Part shown: positions 24,250 to 34,571 of the stretch, piece by piece | How the letters are laid out: every line of letters starts with the position of its first letter | Position numbering within the stretch: position 1 is the first letter of the stretch | NCBI RefSeq assembly: GCF_030247195.1 | Contig: NC_080672.1 | Coordinates: 249,143,709-249,207,708, forward strand | Length of the DNA: 64,000 nt | Reading direction: 5' to 3' | DNA from: Topomyia yanbarensis | Lineage: Eukaryota; Arthropoda; Insecta; Diptera; Culicidae | Notes under the pieces: generated by a model | The model's input: the letters and a program-made list of their open reading frames with translations, nothing else | What the model was told of the DNA's origin: nothing | Databases searched by the model: none | Translations under genes and position numbers: made by a program

Positions 24250-25390
24250 GCTTTAGTTTGAACGATTCAAGTTGTCCGCGGCCGAGGTAGCAGGACACTC
24301 GCCATAAAATATATTCCTTATGGATTTTGTTCTACGGCAACAGCAACGGCTGGTTAATAACTAGAACAAAATTCATTGTGAATATGTTTGTGGCGTGTGT
24401 CCTATTGTCTCGTCTGCGGACAACTTCAAGTGTGATATACTTCGCAAAAAATATTTCATAACGGTTCTGCATCGACAAATGCACCCACGAGGGCAGCAAT
24501 TGGTATTACCACGACTACTAGAACTTATACCCTATCTACATACTGGCATATATTATCGTCAAAACAAAACTAAAAAAAGTGACGAAAACTATAGTGGGTT
24601 TGCATTCTTTACGCTTTTCAACATTTTACTTCGTACTCGTTAGGTTAGTTGAAATAATGAATTGCTAGACAATATTTTGATCCAGTAGGTTTCGAAAATT
24701 TTGTTGTTTGGGGTTTTATCATGTAGCATTTGATTTCAGAGCATAAAATAATATTGGAAACATTTAACATTATCGTTCCGACGTATTATCTTTGAAATTA
24801 GTCCATGTTATTTATATCATGTATTTATCAAGAAAATAAATACATGTTATACAGAAAATATAAACCTAGTATTTGCTATTCTCATGGACACGCTTTTTTG
24901 AAAAATTTTGAATTTGTCTCAAGATTTAAACTTTTGAAAGAATTTTTGATTTTGCGCATTGAAGATAATTGGATCAAAGTTTTCCAAAAAAAAGGTTATT
25001 TCTAACGTTATTTTGACTTACACGATGGGGTAACAAATAGGAAAAATTTCACCTAACCTTGAAAAGTCGACACATTTTATGATTTAAAACCAAATACAAG
25101 TCCTGTGCTCGTTACCTCCTAAAAGATTACATAGTTTATATGAAAAACGTGTGATTAAAATCGATTAATTAAACCGTTACACGATATGACCGACCGCCTA
25201 AGAAACTATTCACTAAATTATATATTTATGTAATTCACATCGTCATATTCGAGATAGCACGTCGTTAAGGCAACATCCATAAATAACATAGCATTTTTTT
25301 TTCAACCACCAATAGCAGCAATTCGCTACAAGTCTCTAGAGACTAGTAAGTGCTTATCGAGCTAATATATTTACATTCACAATAATCTGC
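24250..25390. other. Unassigned AT-rich sequence
   Basis: I see no gene, clear repeat or RNA feature here. The small frames at 24395-24643 and 24805-25005 look like chance. Confidence 0.4.
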
Positions 25391-25392
25391 TA

Positions 25393-25729
25393 CACACTAA
25401 ATTTTGACTGCCGAATATCAGCAAAATTTTGCTGAATTTTGCCTTGCTGAAATATGAGCAACACTTCCGGAAAAAAAATTTCGCTGAAATTACAGCAATT
25501 CGAAACTGTCAGAATTCGCTGAACAGCCAGTGTGATTTGCTGGAACTCAGCAAAATTGCCATTCTTTTCAGCAATCAAATTCTATAGATTTTCTGTTTTC
25601 GCTAAAATAATGGGCTTTACTAAAAATCAGCAGAACAAAAATTGCAAAGCTGAACTCTTAGCAAATCCAGTTTTGCTGAAAAGTTTCAGCAAAATATTTT
25701 GCTAAAACAAAATACTAAAAATTGGTGTG
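25393..25729. mobile_element. MITE, TA-flanked, rich in TTTGCTGA motifs
   Basis: The left end reads CACACTAAATTTTGACTGCC and the right end on the other strand CACACCAATTTTTAGTATTT, each next to TA (25391-25392 and 25730-25731). The interior of 337 bp repeats ATTTTGCTGAA and TTCAGCAAA in both directions, so it folds back on itself. It has no coding capacity. Confidence 0.7.
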
Positions 25730-25731
25730 TA

Positions 25732-27252
25732 TGTATATATTCGAAACGGGAAGAAATTCATCTGCGAGAATTAGTCAACACATCGAAACAGAATTTACTA
25801 GTAACTATCGCATATTCAAGATTCTTCTGATTTTTGTTTCCAAAATCCCTGTATAACAAAAACCAATTTATTTCGACCACAGCGGTAGATACCTTGGCAA
25901 ATGTTTTAATGTGATATATGTATTTATCACCAAATAATTATTGGCTGACTGAAATCAGCCTTCCCATTTGCAGATCTGAAATAATTTCAATATGTTCTAA
26001 TGGAGGAATCTGATTAAATTATTTGCATACTTTGGTGGGATTTCAGGGCGATCTGGAATATAAGAGTTGAACAAAACGATTGTAATTGCAGTAGACAGTC
26101 GATTCTAGCTGATATTTTGATCTTCTGTACTTGTCATTGAATGATTCGAATTGAATATTACTGAATATAAATATTTTTTTTTGAAATTTAGACAACGTAT
26201 AACTATTAAAATTACTATCAAATGAAAATGTTTCTGCGAACTAATGTTGAATATTTCTGAGAAAAAAATGTTTGGAAAATATCGATTTGTTTGCATTTCT
26301 TGCATGCAACATCACAGTACCGTCACAGTGATAATCATGAATTTATTATTGTGTTCTTCTTTTCAAATAATCACAAAATATGAAAGTCCCCCTTCCACAT
26401 GCAAAAGCTACGTCATTTATGGATGCGCCGTAATTTCTTCAGATAAGAATTCTTCGCATAAGAATTAACCGCGTAGGGGAGAGAGGGTAACAGTGGATCA
26501 GCAGGAACTATAAAACATTCGCAGTAAAATCATAATTAATGCATGATCACAATCGTCTCATTCCCTCATATTTCACTATTTATAATTCTTTACACGTGTT
26601 GTTGTATTTTGGAAAAGATCTGATAACTCTATCTCTTTTAATGGATATTTGTTTGTTTTGTGATAGCCAGAGTAAATTTCCATTGAAAAACATTATTCCA
26701 TTTTTATGAGTTACCTTCCATTGAATAAATCTTTAGTCTATTGATATTTATAGCAAATTTTATGCTCAACATTTCCGGCGAAGAAAGTTTTTAATAACTT
26801 GTCATGGTTTTGTGCAATTCTCATGAATGGACAGGGTAACTGTGAAATGATGGCGTATGGGAAACAGTGATTTTTTATTTTTGTGGTCTGTCTCAAAATG
26901 TGAATAGATTTCGATTTTCCATAGTAAATACTACTCATATAGAGAAAAGTTAGTAAATTTGGGCAAGTTTAGTAGAAATTGTCCATTCTTTTAGGATTGC
27001 AGCTAATATGCGTATATGGCGGTCCGATGTTTCGCGATGATATAGTGATTTCTTTCGTAACAAAAAAATTTAGATTTTCGTCTCAATATAACTTCAATTC
27101 GAAGCAATACAAGAAGAATATTTCACTATAGACGACGTCGTGTTTCATAGTTCCTATCCATGGGGCATACTGGTACCTTTTACCACAGACGGTTTATTGC
27201 ACATAAAAAGTTATTTCCCGCAAATTTTACCATCTGGAAAAAATATATTTCA
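25732..27252. other. Unassigned AT-rich sequence
   Basis: No gene is recognised. A 20 bp stretch near 26408 (GCTACGTCATTTATGGATGC) resembles the end of the MITE at 33558-34334 and may be a remnant of that family. Confidence 0.4.
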
Positions 27253-29118
27253 ACGACATTCAATTAGCTAGAGGTTACTGGGTAGGGAAAGTTATGAAAA
27301 TTAGAGCCATAGTACTCAAGTGAGAGCAAGGGTGTGAAGTATGCAGATCGGAAAACTAGAAGTGGCAGAGTCATTAGAACAGGCGGTAGGTAGCCGCTGT
27401 ATACACAGCCACCACCTTACACAATGTAGCAAACCCGATACGACTGTAAGCGCAATGGCAATAGTCTAATAAAAATCTATCCCAGCATTCGAAAGACAAA
27501 CAGAGATGAACAGCAGCAACAATCATCATTGATTGATGCTAATCGTCGCACAGTGATCACCTTCCATACAAAAGTCGGACAAAACCTCAAAAGTGGCCCG
27601 AATTTGATGAAAACTTCACATTAGGGTAATTTTGTGACGCTGAATTCATATTAGATGTTTATTTTTTGTTTTTTATTTCCTCAAAATTTTGGCACTTAGG
27701 GTGGTTCGAAAATTCAACATTTACAAATATAAAATGCACTATTTCCAAAAATTCATTTTCAAAAAATAGGTGCGGTGAATTTTTTAGCAGAACACACATT
27801 TTTTCAATTGCTGATAATGATAAGACACATCTATAAATTATATTGCGAACCCTGGGTAGTCAAAGGCTACCATGCGTCTCCTTCAGACGTATCATGAAAA
27901 ATCACCTTTTTTCATACCTCGGGGCAGAAAAGGGCAAAACAAGATATTCATTTTCGGAAAGTACACTAATTTTCAAGTATCGTGAACAACAAGCGACCTT
28001 TCCGAACCGTTTCAAAAAAAGTACAGCCACTTTGAACATTATAACTTTAAACTATTGCTCGATTTATTATTTGTTTTTCATGTCTGAGCGAGAAGAAAGG
28101 CTTGTATCAGTTTGACCCCAATCGGAATCTTAATTTAAAATATATACGCATTTGAATAACTTACACACCTAGAAAAAATAGTGTAAATTTACGTCTCCTG
28201 ACCATGACATATACGAGAAACAAAAATGACTTAGTTTTACGTTTGATTTTAATTTTACATGACGTTTAATTTCGTAAATCATGTAATTTTACTCCACATA
28301 CAGCGTTTGTTCTGAATGGTAGGAAGTGTAATTTTAAGTCATTGCGCATGTGAAGTATATGTTTCATGTAAAATTAAATGGAACACGGTAATGTTCTATC
28401 ATTTCGTAAATTACGGTTTGTTGAATTGTGTCATGTTTGCAATTACGTCAACGATAAAATTCAGATTTTTTTGGTGTGTAGGTTTGAAAATAGTTTTCCT
28501 CAGAATTTATCATCTATTTCACCTTTGAAGCCATGTAAAAAATCGAACTGTCGTCCTCGGGACTTAATATTTCGAGAAGACTCTATTCAACCTGTTAAGA
28601 AACAGAGAAAAATGTTAAATCATGAAAAATCAAAACTGGCGACACTGTGCGTCGACAGGTTTTCAGTGGCGATCTTGCGTGGCTTTTATTTTGTCGGTTC
28701 TCACGGTAAAGAGGAACAAGTCTGTCTTTGCCAAGACACATGCTGGTGACCTCGAGTTATTCTCCGATTAGAATGAAATAACAAGATTATAACAGAGTGA
28801 TATTTTCGTAACATATTGTGTTATAAATGCGGTTTAATTAAAATAACAGAAAATTATAACAAGTAACAACACGAGATATAGTTTTGCAATCTTTTTGTTA
28901 TGTATTTCTGATCGGGTCGTAGTTATGCTGCCTAAGCTTGACCCTCATCAGAAGACAAAAGTTAAGCCCGTAAGATATTAAGTCTGTTCTAATAACTCTG
29001 CCCCTTCTAGTTTTCTGATCTGTATACTTCACATCCTTGCCCTCACTTGAGCACTATGGCTCTAATTCTCATAACTTTCCCTATCCAGTAATCTCTAGCT
29101 AATTTAATGTTGTTAAAA
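27253..29118. mobile_element. Element with 130 bp terminal inverted repeats
   Basis: 27253-27386 (+) matches 29118-28990 (minus) over about 130 bp: AATTAGCTAGAG, then GGGAAAGTTATGA.AATTAGAG, CATAGT.CTCAAGTGAG, and GATC.GAAAACTAGAAG. The match is roughly 85-90% by eye. The 1.6 kb between has no transposase-like frame and contains a second MITE at 28164-28478. A weak partial match of the arm occurs at 5771-5800. Exact ends and target duplication are not defined. Confidence 0.65.
28164..28478. mobile_element. MITE, TA-flanked, CACACC ends
   Basis: The left end reads CACACCTAGAAAAAATAG and the right end on the other strand CACACCAAAAAAATCTGAAT; both are next to TA (28162-28163 and 28479-28480). 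At 315 bp, with repeated TTTTACGT.AA phrases and no coding capacity, it resembles a Tc1/mariner-derived MITE. It lies inside the larger inverted-repeat element. Confidence 0.7.
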
Positions 29119-29448
29119 TGTAAAAAAGAAAATGTGACTAACACAGTCGAAATAAAAAAGAAACACAAGAAAAAGATGGGTGGGTAATGTCAGAGACATA
29201 ACCGGAGTGAAGTAGAATACACTTTAGACCGGTAAATTCTGATCTGGAATAAGCAATTTCTATGCGATTTTGTCGACTTTAACACATTCATAGTTTATTT
29301 GGAGTATTTTTGGAATTATCAAGTTGACAATTTGCAACATTCTTTGAAAATATTGTTGAACTTTTATGAATGAAGGCACGCAAACGAGCGTTTGACCGTC
29401 GTCCTACTACCAGCATCAGAGAAGTAGCAGATCAGCATTTTTCGCTAC

Positions 29449-29925
29449 ATGACCTGTACCAAACAAACCGCTGGTAAGTCCACCGGAGGAAAGGCTCCCC
29501 GCAAGCAGTTGGCAACAGCCCCCTGGCAACCCTATACCATCATATGGAGTTTGACAGGGACCGACATATATGGGGCGTTATAGCTATAAAGCCCCAAACA
29601 AAGAATTATGTTCGGCACTATGCTCGATATTCAAGCATTCCACACGACGTTTTGCATCTGGTGGGATGATTTAATAATTTAATTTAGTCGACATTTTGTA
29701 ACTAAATACAGCTTCTAATCATTCGGTTCAAAATCAATGTTTTGCATTTCATGGCAGTGATGCTGGCTGTACAGAGACGTCGTCCTTGACAGGGGCTGGT
29801 TGGCAACGAAGGCCGTGTAAAAGTGCCCCAGTCACGGTTGGCGTTAAGAGCCTCATCGCTACCGAACAGAAACAGTCGCCCTGCGAAAAATTCACAGCTA
29901 TCAGAAATCGAGCGGGCCTAAATTG
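29449..29925 (+). pseudogene. Histone H3 pseudogene, copy 1, split by a MITE
   Basis: The frame from ATG 29449 reads MTCTKQTAGKSTGGKAPRKQ LAT, the H3 N-terminal tail with two early substitutions and one Arg-to-Gly change. It is cut at 29516 by a 283 bp hAT MITE. After the MITE (29799-29920), with one-base indels, H3 residues around 35-58 can be followed (GVK, PHRY, TVALR, YQKS). The globular domain beyond that is missing; the sequence passes into TAAATTG and non-histone DNA. It is clearly dead. It lies upstream of an H2B remnant on the opposite strand. Confidence 0.85.
29516..29798. mobile_element. hAT MITE (283 bp, 8 bp TSD) inside the H3 pseudogene
   Basis: The 8 bp GTTGGCAA is present at 29508-29515 and again at 29799-29806. 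Ends read CAGCCCCCTGGCAA and, inverted, CAGCCCCTGTCAA. This is hAT-like. The second H3 copy at 31104 lacks the insert and shows the uninterrupted site, which confirms the insertion. Confidence 0.85.
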
Positions 29926-30503
29926 TGACCCAAAATAAACCACAAACCAACAAGTTGTTTGCAGGACCAGCCAATTATAAAGTATTATTATTATAAATGA
30001 AATTTTCCATTGCCTTACAACCTCCCTCCCCCTTTCCACCCGGCTTGAATAACTATCAATCTTGATGATGCTGTGCGGCGGGGGCACTAGTTTTTATTAT
30101 GGTGGAAAATTTAGGTTTGCGCGTTTTTCCCAAAAGTTTTTTGGCTGTGCTGTTTTCAAGGAAGTTGTAGTTGAATTCAAAATAAAATAGTTTATTTCTA
30201 TTGTCAGAGATGGACCTTCCAACGAAAACTAGTTTGGCTCGCTTGGAATCGAATTGTATGGACCAACCACTGCTTTCACAAAATCTGTTATTTTCAGTAA
30301 TTGAACATTCTACATTTTTGTAAATTGAATCATTACACTAACCTGTCTACAAATCACACAAATAACTTTTTTATTTTGTGCCATTCTACTTGAAAACGAA
30401 GATATTGTTCACAAGTGGCTCACTTACCATCCAACGCTCTTGGCAAGCCACTTTCTGATGCTTGTAATAAAATTTCAATTCGATTCTTTGTCGATAAATT
30501 GAT

Positions 30504-30519
30504 GGCCCTGAAAAGCGCC
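30504..30519 (-). promoter_or_regulatory. Histone mRNA 3' stem-loop (H2B copy 1)
   Basis: On the minus strand it reads GGCGCTTTTCAGGGCC, 24 nt past the H2B stop: the replication-dependent histone hairpin, here with one mismatch in the stem. A purine-rich GACAAAGAATCG follows, like the U7-binding histone downstream element. In live genes this hairpin replaces polyadenylation. Confidence 0.8.
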
Positions 30520-30543
30520 TGTTGTTTGGACAGTGTTCGGAAT

Positions 30544-30720
30544 TTACTTGGAGCTGGTGTATATGGTAACAGTTTTGGTGCCATCTGGGACGGCGTGCTT
30601 GGCCAACTCTTCTGACAGCAGCAAACGGACGGCGGTTTGAATTTTGCGGGAGATGCTGCAAACGAACTGCTGCAGGCTGATGCTGCAAACGAACTGATCG
30701 TGAACAACAGCATGCTGAGT
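30544..30720 (-). pseudogene. Histone H2B C-terminal fragment, copy 1
   Basis: The minus-strand frame 30654-30544 reads [20 protein letters not shown], then [16 protein letters not shown] and a stop: the H2B alpha-C helix and C-terminus (the normal protein has [13 protein letters not shown] and ends YTSSK). The region before residue ISRK is replaced by a short repeated stretch (TTCGTTTGCAGCATC twice), so the histone fold is missing. It is a pseudogene, but its 3' processing signals are preserved. Confidence 0.88.
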
Positions 30721-31103
30721 TTTTATACCTGACTACAGCACAATGTAAGCTCGTCCTTTTTTGTGTTGTCCTCAATATGTGTTCTTCGTAGCTCCACCCC
30801 TTTGTTGCTCGACCACATATTTTTGATAAAGAACAAATTTGAAATTGTGTTTCCAATACGGAGGTTATCGAACACTCAGGGTAAAAAGAGTAATCTAATA
30901 CGAATAATTGAAACCATTTTTGAATGCGCCTAGTAAACACGAAACTGTAAACAAACACACAAATGATAACTTTTAATTTTGTGTCATTCTACGTGAAATC
31001 TACGATATTGTTCACAAGTAGCTCACTTGCCATCGAACGCTCTTGCCAAGCTACTTTCGGATGCTTGTAATAACAAAATTTCAATTCGATTCTTTGTTGA
31101 TAA

Positions 31104-31290
31104 ATGGCCCGTACCAAACATACCGCTCGTAAGTCCACCGGAGGAAAGCCTCCCCGCAAGCAGTAAGCAACGAAGGCCGTGTGAAAGTGCCCCAGTCACG
31201 GTTGGCGTTAGGAATCCTCATCACTACTGAACAGAAACTGTCGCCCTGCGAGATATTCACAGCTATCAGCAATCGAGCAGGCCTAAATTG
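31104..31290 (+). pseudogene. Histone H3 pseudogene, copy 2
   Basis: From ATG 31104 the frame reads MARTKHTARKSTGGKPPRKQ, then TAA where the H3 codon for Leu should be. Past the stop it continues as A-T-K-A in the same frame and then, with indels, follows H3 to about residue 58. The N-tail is closer to real H3 than copy 1 (two substitutions). It is directly joined to a copy of H2B 3' flanking sequence (30366-30505 is similar to 30960-31103). There is no MITE in this copy. Confidence 0.85.
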
Positions 31291-32007
31291 TGACCCAAAA
31301 TAAACCACAAACCAACAAGTTCTTTTCAGGACCAGCCAATTATATTCCAGTAAGATATAAATGAAATTTTCGTTTTCCATTGCCTTACAACCTCTTTCCT
31401 CCCGGCTTGAATTACTATCAATCTTGATGATGCTGTGCGGCTGGGCACAGGCAGTTTCCATTATAGTGGAAAATTTAGGTTTGCGCGTTTTTCCCAAAAG
31501 TTTTTTAGCTGTGCTGTTTTCAAGGAAGTTGTAGTTGAATTCAAAATAAAATAGCTTACTTCTATTGGCAGAGGTGGACCTTCCAACGAAAACTAGTCTG
31601 GTTCGCTTGGAATCGAATTGTATGGACCAACAACTGCTTTCACAAAATCCGTTATTTCAGTAATTGTACATTCCACAGAATTAGTCACAACTATTTCCAA
31701 TCAGCGCAAAAATCGAAGGTTTTCATTCAATACAACAGAAGATTTTCACGTTTGAAAAAACAGGCAGCATTCTGGCCGAAAATTTTGAAACGGAGCACCT
31801 ATATCGAAACGTTAGAAAACGTTCGATTTTTGTAAATTGAATCATTACACTAAACTGTCTGTAAATCACAAATAACTTTTGATTTTGTGCCATTCTTGTG
31901 AAAGCGACGGTATTGTTCACAAGTGGCTCACTTACCATCCAACGCTCTTGACAAGCTGATGCTTGTAATAACAAAACTTCAATTTCATTCTTTGTCGATA
32001 CATTGAT

Positions 32008-32023
32008 GGCCCTGAAAAGGGCC
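32008..32023 (-). promoter_or_regulatory. Histone mRNA 3' stem-loop (H2B copy 2)
   Basis: On the minus strand it reads GGCCCTTTTCAGGGCC, a perfect 6 bp stem with a TTTC loop, 24 nt after the H2B copy 2 stop. GACAAAGAATGAAAT follows, a plausible U7-binding downstream element. Confidence 0.85.
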
Positions 32024-32047
32024 TGTTGTTTGGACAGTGTTCGGAAT

Positions 32048-32190
32048 TTACTTGGTGCTGGTGTATATGGTAACAGTTTTGGTGCCATCGAAGACGGCGT
32101 GCTTGGCCAACTCTTCTGACAGCAGCAAACGGACGGCGGTTTGAATTTTGCGGGAGATGCTGGAAACGAACTGAGCGTGAGCAACAGCAT
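32048..32190 (-). pseudogene. Histone H2B C-terminal fragment, copy 2
   Basis: The minus-strand frame 32158-32048 reads [20 protein letters not shown], then [16 protein letters not shown] and a stop. It differs from copy 1 at a few residues (Pro to Phe, Ser to Thr). Flanks on both sides match copy 1 over about 600 bp (30330-30960 is similar to 31830-32440), so the block was duplicated. Confidence 0.88.
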
Positions 32191-32587
32191 GCTGAGTTTT
32201 TATACCTGACTACAGCACAATGTAAGCTCATCCTTTTTTGTATTGTCCTCAATATGTGTTCGTCGTAGCTCCACCCCTTGGTTGGTCGACCACATATTTT
32301 TGATAAAGAACAAAATTGAAATTGTGTTTCCACTACGGAGATTATCGAACACTCAGGGTAAAGAGAGTAATGTAATACGGCACCTTGGTAAAATGTTTGA
32401 GAATTGAAACCTTTTTTGCATGCGCCTAGTAAAAATGTTTTCCACTTCACTCCAGATTGTTTCTGACCATATTTGCAATTTGCGTACTGAAATAAATCAT
32501 AATTTAGGGTTTAACCCAAATAGCTCTCCAAGGAGAAACAGTCCATGACACAGAAAATGCAAACTTATTCTTTGAAATGATTTTGGT

Positions 32588-32603
32588 GGCCCTGAAAAGG
32601 GCC
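32588..32603 (-). promoter_or_regulatory. Histone mRNA 3' stem-loop (H4)
   Basis: GGCCCTTTTCAGGGCC on the minus strand, about 40 nt past the H4 stop, followed by CAAAGAATAAG. Same hairpin as H2B copy 2. Confidence 0.85.
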
Positions 32604-32642
32604 TTTTTTATAATGATACAAGTGAGTTCTACCTTTTCAACT

Positions 32643-32940
32643 TCAAAATCCATACAAAGTGCGTCCCTGCCGCTTCAGAGTATAGACGACATTCATTGCG
32701 GTTTTGCGCTTGGCGTGTTCAGTGTAGGTCACGGCATCTCGGATGACATTTTCCTGCACACCATCAGCATTCGTAGATTAAATCGGAGATGCATTTTACA
32801 CCACCACGATGAGCCAGACGCCAAATGGCGGATTTTGTGATTCCCTGGATTTTATCACGAAGAACCTTGCGATGACGCTTGATACGGGAACGCAAACATG
32901 ATACCGCTCATTGTACCGTCCGGACGAACATGTTGCTCGT
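32643..32940 (-). pseudogene. Histone H4 pseudogene
   Basis: Minus strand from about 32875: [20 protein letters not shown], then [18 protein letters not shown], then a break, then [36 protein letters not shown] and TGA (32645-32643). About ten codons (EETRGVLKVF in normal H4) are replaced by a short frame-shifting stretch, and the last two glycines are lost to the stop. The N-terminal tail (about 32940-32880) is no longer recognisable and has a stop. Upstream, at about 32985-33000, is a TATATATAA-like TATA box. H4 is normally 103 residues and nearly invariant, so this copy is non-functional. Confidence 0.88.
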
Positions 32941-33004
32941 GTGGTAAGCGAGCACCTACTGATACAAAACAAGCTCGCGTGACCTGTATATATAATATTC
33001 CCGT

Positions 33005-33554
33005 ATGTAATGAAACGCTTACATGCCCCTTTTTGACGGCTCTGCGTGGGATATGCTGGCAAATTGCGCATTTTCCTCGCTGTTTCCGAAGGATTTTTTA
33101 AAAATCCTAGTTCTGGTTTATTTATAGTAGTCGTACTAATTACGAAATTTAATACGAAATACGTGCACAAATTTACGATCAGATAGTGCAAAAATATTGC
33201 GATTTCGTCCAGTAGAACGGAAGATATTCGCATTTCAAACCTGGGAAAATTTCTCAACTGAAATTTTTGAAACGGGACCCCATATTGAAACGTTAGAAGT
33301 ATTCTACTTCAAAATATATGTATTAGTTAACAACAGAGTGGAACTATGTATCACTTTTGGCCACACAAATAACATGTTTTATCATAAAATTTAAATCACA
33401 GAAAAAATGTCTTTCACTGTTACCCCCTCTCCACTACTGTTGTTTATATATTTGGAATTGAGTTGCAGTAATATTTTATAAATTTCTGTTGATAGTTCCT
33501 CAGTTACAAAAACATTGAAAAGTATTATTTAGTTTATTATTTGTTAACATTATA
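33005..33554. other. H4 upstream region and unassigned sequence
   Basis: No gene is seen. A phrase at 33256-33300 (TTTTTGAAACGG, then ATATTGAAACGTTAGAA) is a diverged copy of 31780-31825, a short dispersed repeat next to both histone remnants. Confidence 0.4.
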
Positions 33555-33557
33555 TTA

Positions 33558-34334
33558 GGGGCCGTACACAAATGACGTAGCTTTTTTCAGCGATTTTTGA
33601 CCCCTCCCTCCCCCCTCGTAGCATTTGGTCACAAAATTCTAACCTCCCCCTCGTAAATAACGTAGCATTTACCTACCCCCTCCCCCTCGTCCCATGCACA
33701 GCGCCCGGGTGATGAAAAAAAAATTACATGCTTTTCAATTATTTTAAATACATGTCCTTTCGAAATGTTTGACGACTTTTATCAACATTTTCATTATAAC
33801 AACAAATTTCGTGCAAAATAAGCCCATTTCATCACAAATATAGTGTTGATAGTTTTGTTTTGAATTTTATATGTCAAGGGGAGCATGAAGAGAAGTTCTC
33901 TCAATCCTGTAGCTGCCAATGATTCTAAGAAACATACGTTCATCTAAATTACTAAATTTAGTTTGGTTGATTCCGAAGTGAAAATTTAATTCAGCTTCCA
34001 AACTAAGTCTACTAGTTAGCAACATTAGCTAACTAATGTAGCAAGTTAAATCCGCATACAAAATCTTTTCGTATTTTTGCGAACTTGAAATTGAAATTCT
34101 GCGAATTGTAAAATTTACCTCATGAAAAACCGCATCAAAAGTAACTTGTTTGAATTTAAATTCATTTCTCTTGGGAACGGAGGATCATTAAATTGTTTTC
34201 TCTAAACAATGGGTTTTAAACATAATGCTACGTCGCACAACTTCTGACCCTACCCTCCCCCTCGTCACACTTCGTCACAAATTTGGTATACCCTCCCTAC
34301 CCCCCAAAATGCTACGTCATTTATGCATGGCCCC
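33558..34334. mobile_element. MITE with TTA target duplication (PIF/Harbinger-like)
   Basis: Ends read GGGGCCGTACACAAATGACG and, inverted, GGGGCCATGCATAAATGACG. TTA flanks both (33555-33557 and 34335-34337). A 3 bp TTA duplication suggests PIF/Harbinger. The subterminal regions carry CCCTCCCCCTCGT repeats in the same polarity, and the 777 bp core has no transposase. Confidence 0.8.
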
Positions 34335-34394
34335 TTAGTTGATATAAGTTTTATAAATTTTACCGAATATATCTAACCGAACAGTAGAAAAAAA

Positions 34395-34571
34395 ATGGAT
34401 CTAGATTCCGGTAGTAGTAGCATTAGTTGTTGTTGTCTAGATAACACGAATAGTGCCAGTACTATAGACAAACAAATGCAATATATTCGCCGGCAGAAGA
34501 GCTTACCTAAACGAAAACTAGAACTACAACTCTTACAAACAAACAAACAAGCAAACATGCTCAACCAATAA
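34395..34571 (+). CDS. Small ORF, 58 residues, function unknown
   Basis: ATG 34395 opens MDLDSGSSSISCCCLDNTNS and ends in QTNKQANMLNQ at TAA 34571. It is Ser/Cys-rich at the start and Lys/Gln-rich later, with no known domain. A CAG (34382) that could be a splice acceptor lies just upstream, and AATAAA signals follow (for example near 34795, 34819 and 34949). It could be a terminal exon of an unseen gene, or chance. Confidence 0.25.
   Translation: MDLDSGSSSISCCCLDNTNSASTIDKQMQYIRRQKSLPKRKLELQLLQTNKQANMLNQ

Noticed and set aside
30386..30958. 190-codon minus-strand frame overlapping the H2B relic
   Set aside because: It is in a different frame from the H2B sequence; the histone frame explains the conservation.
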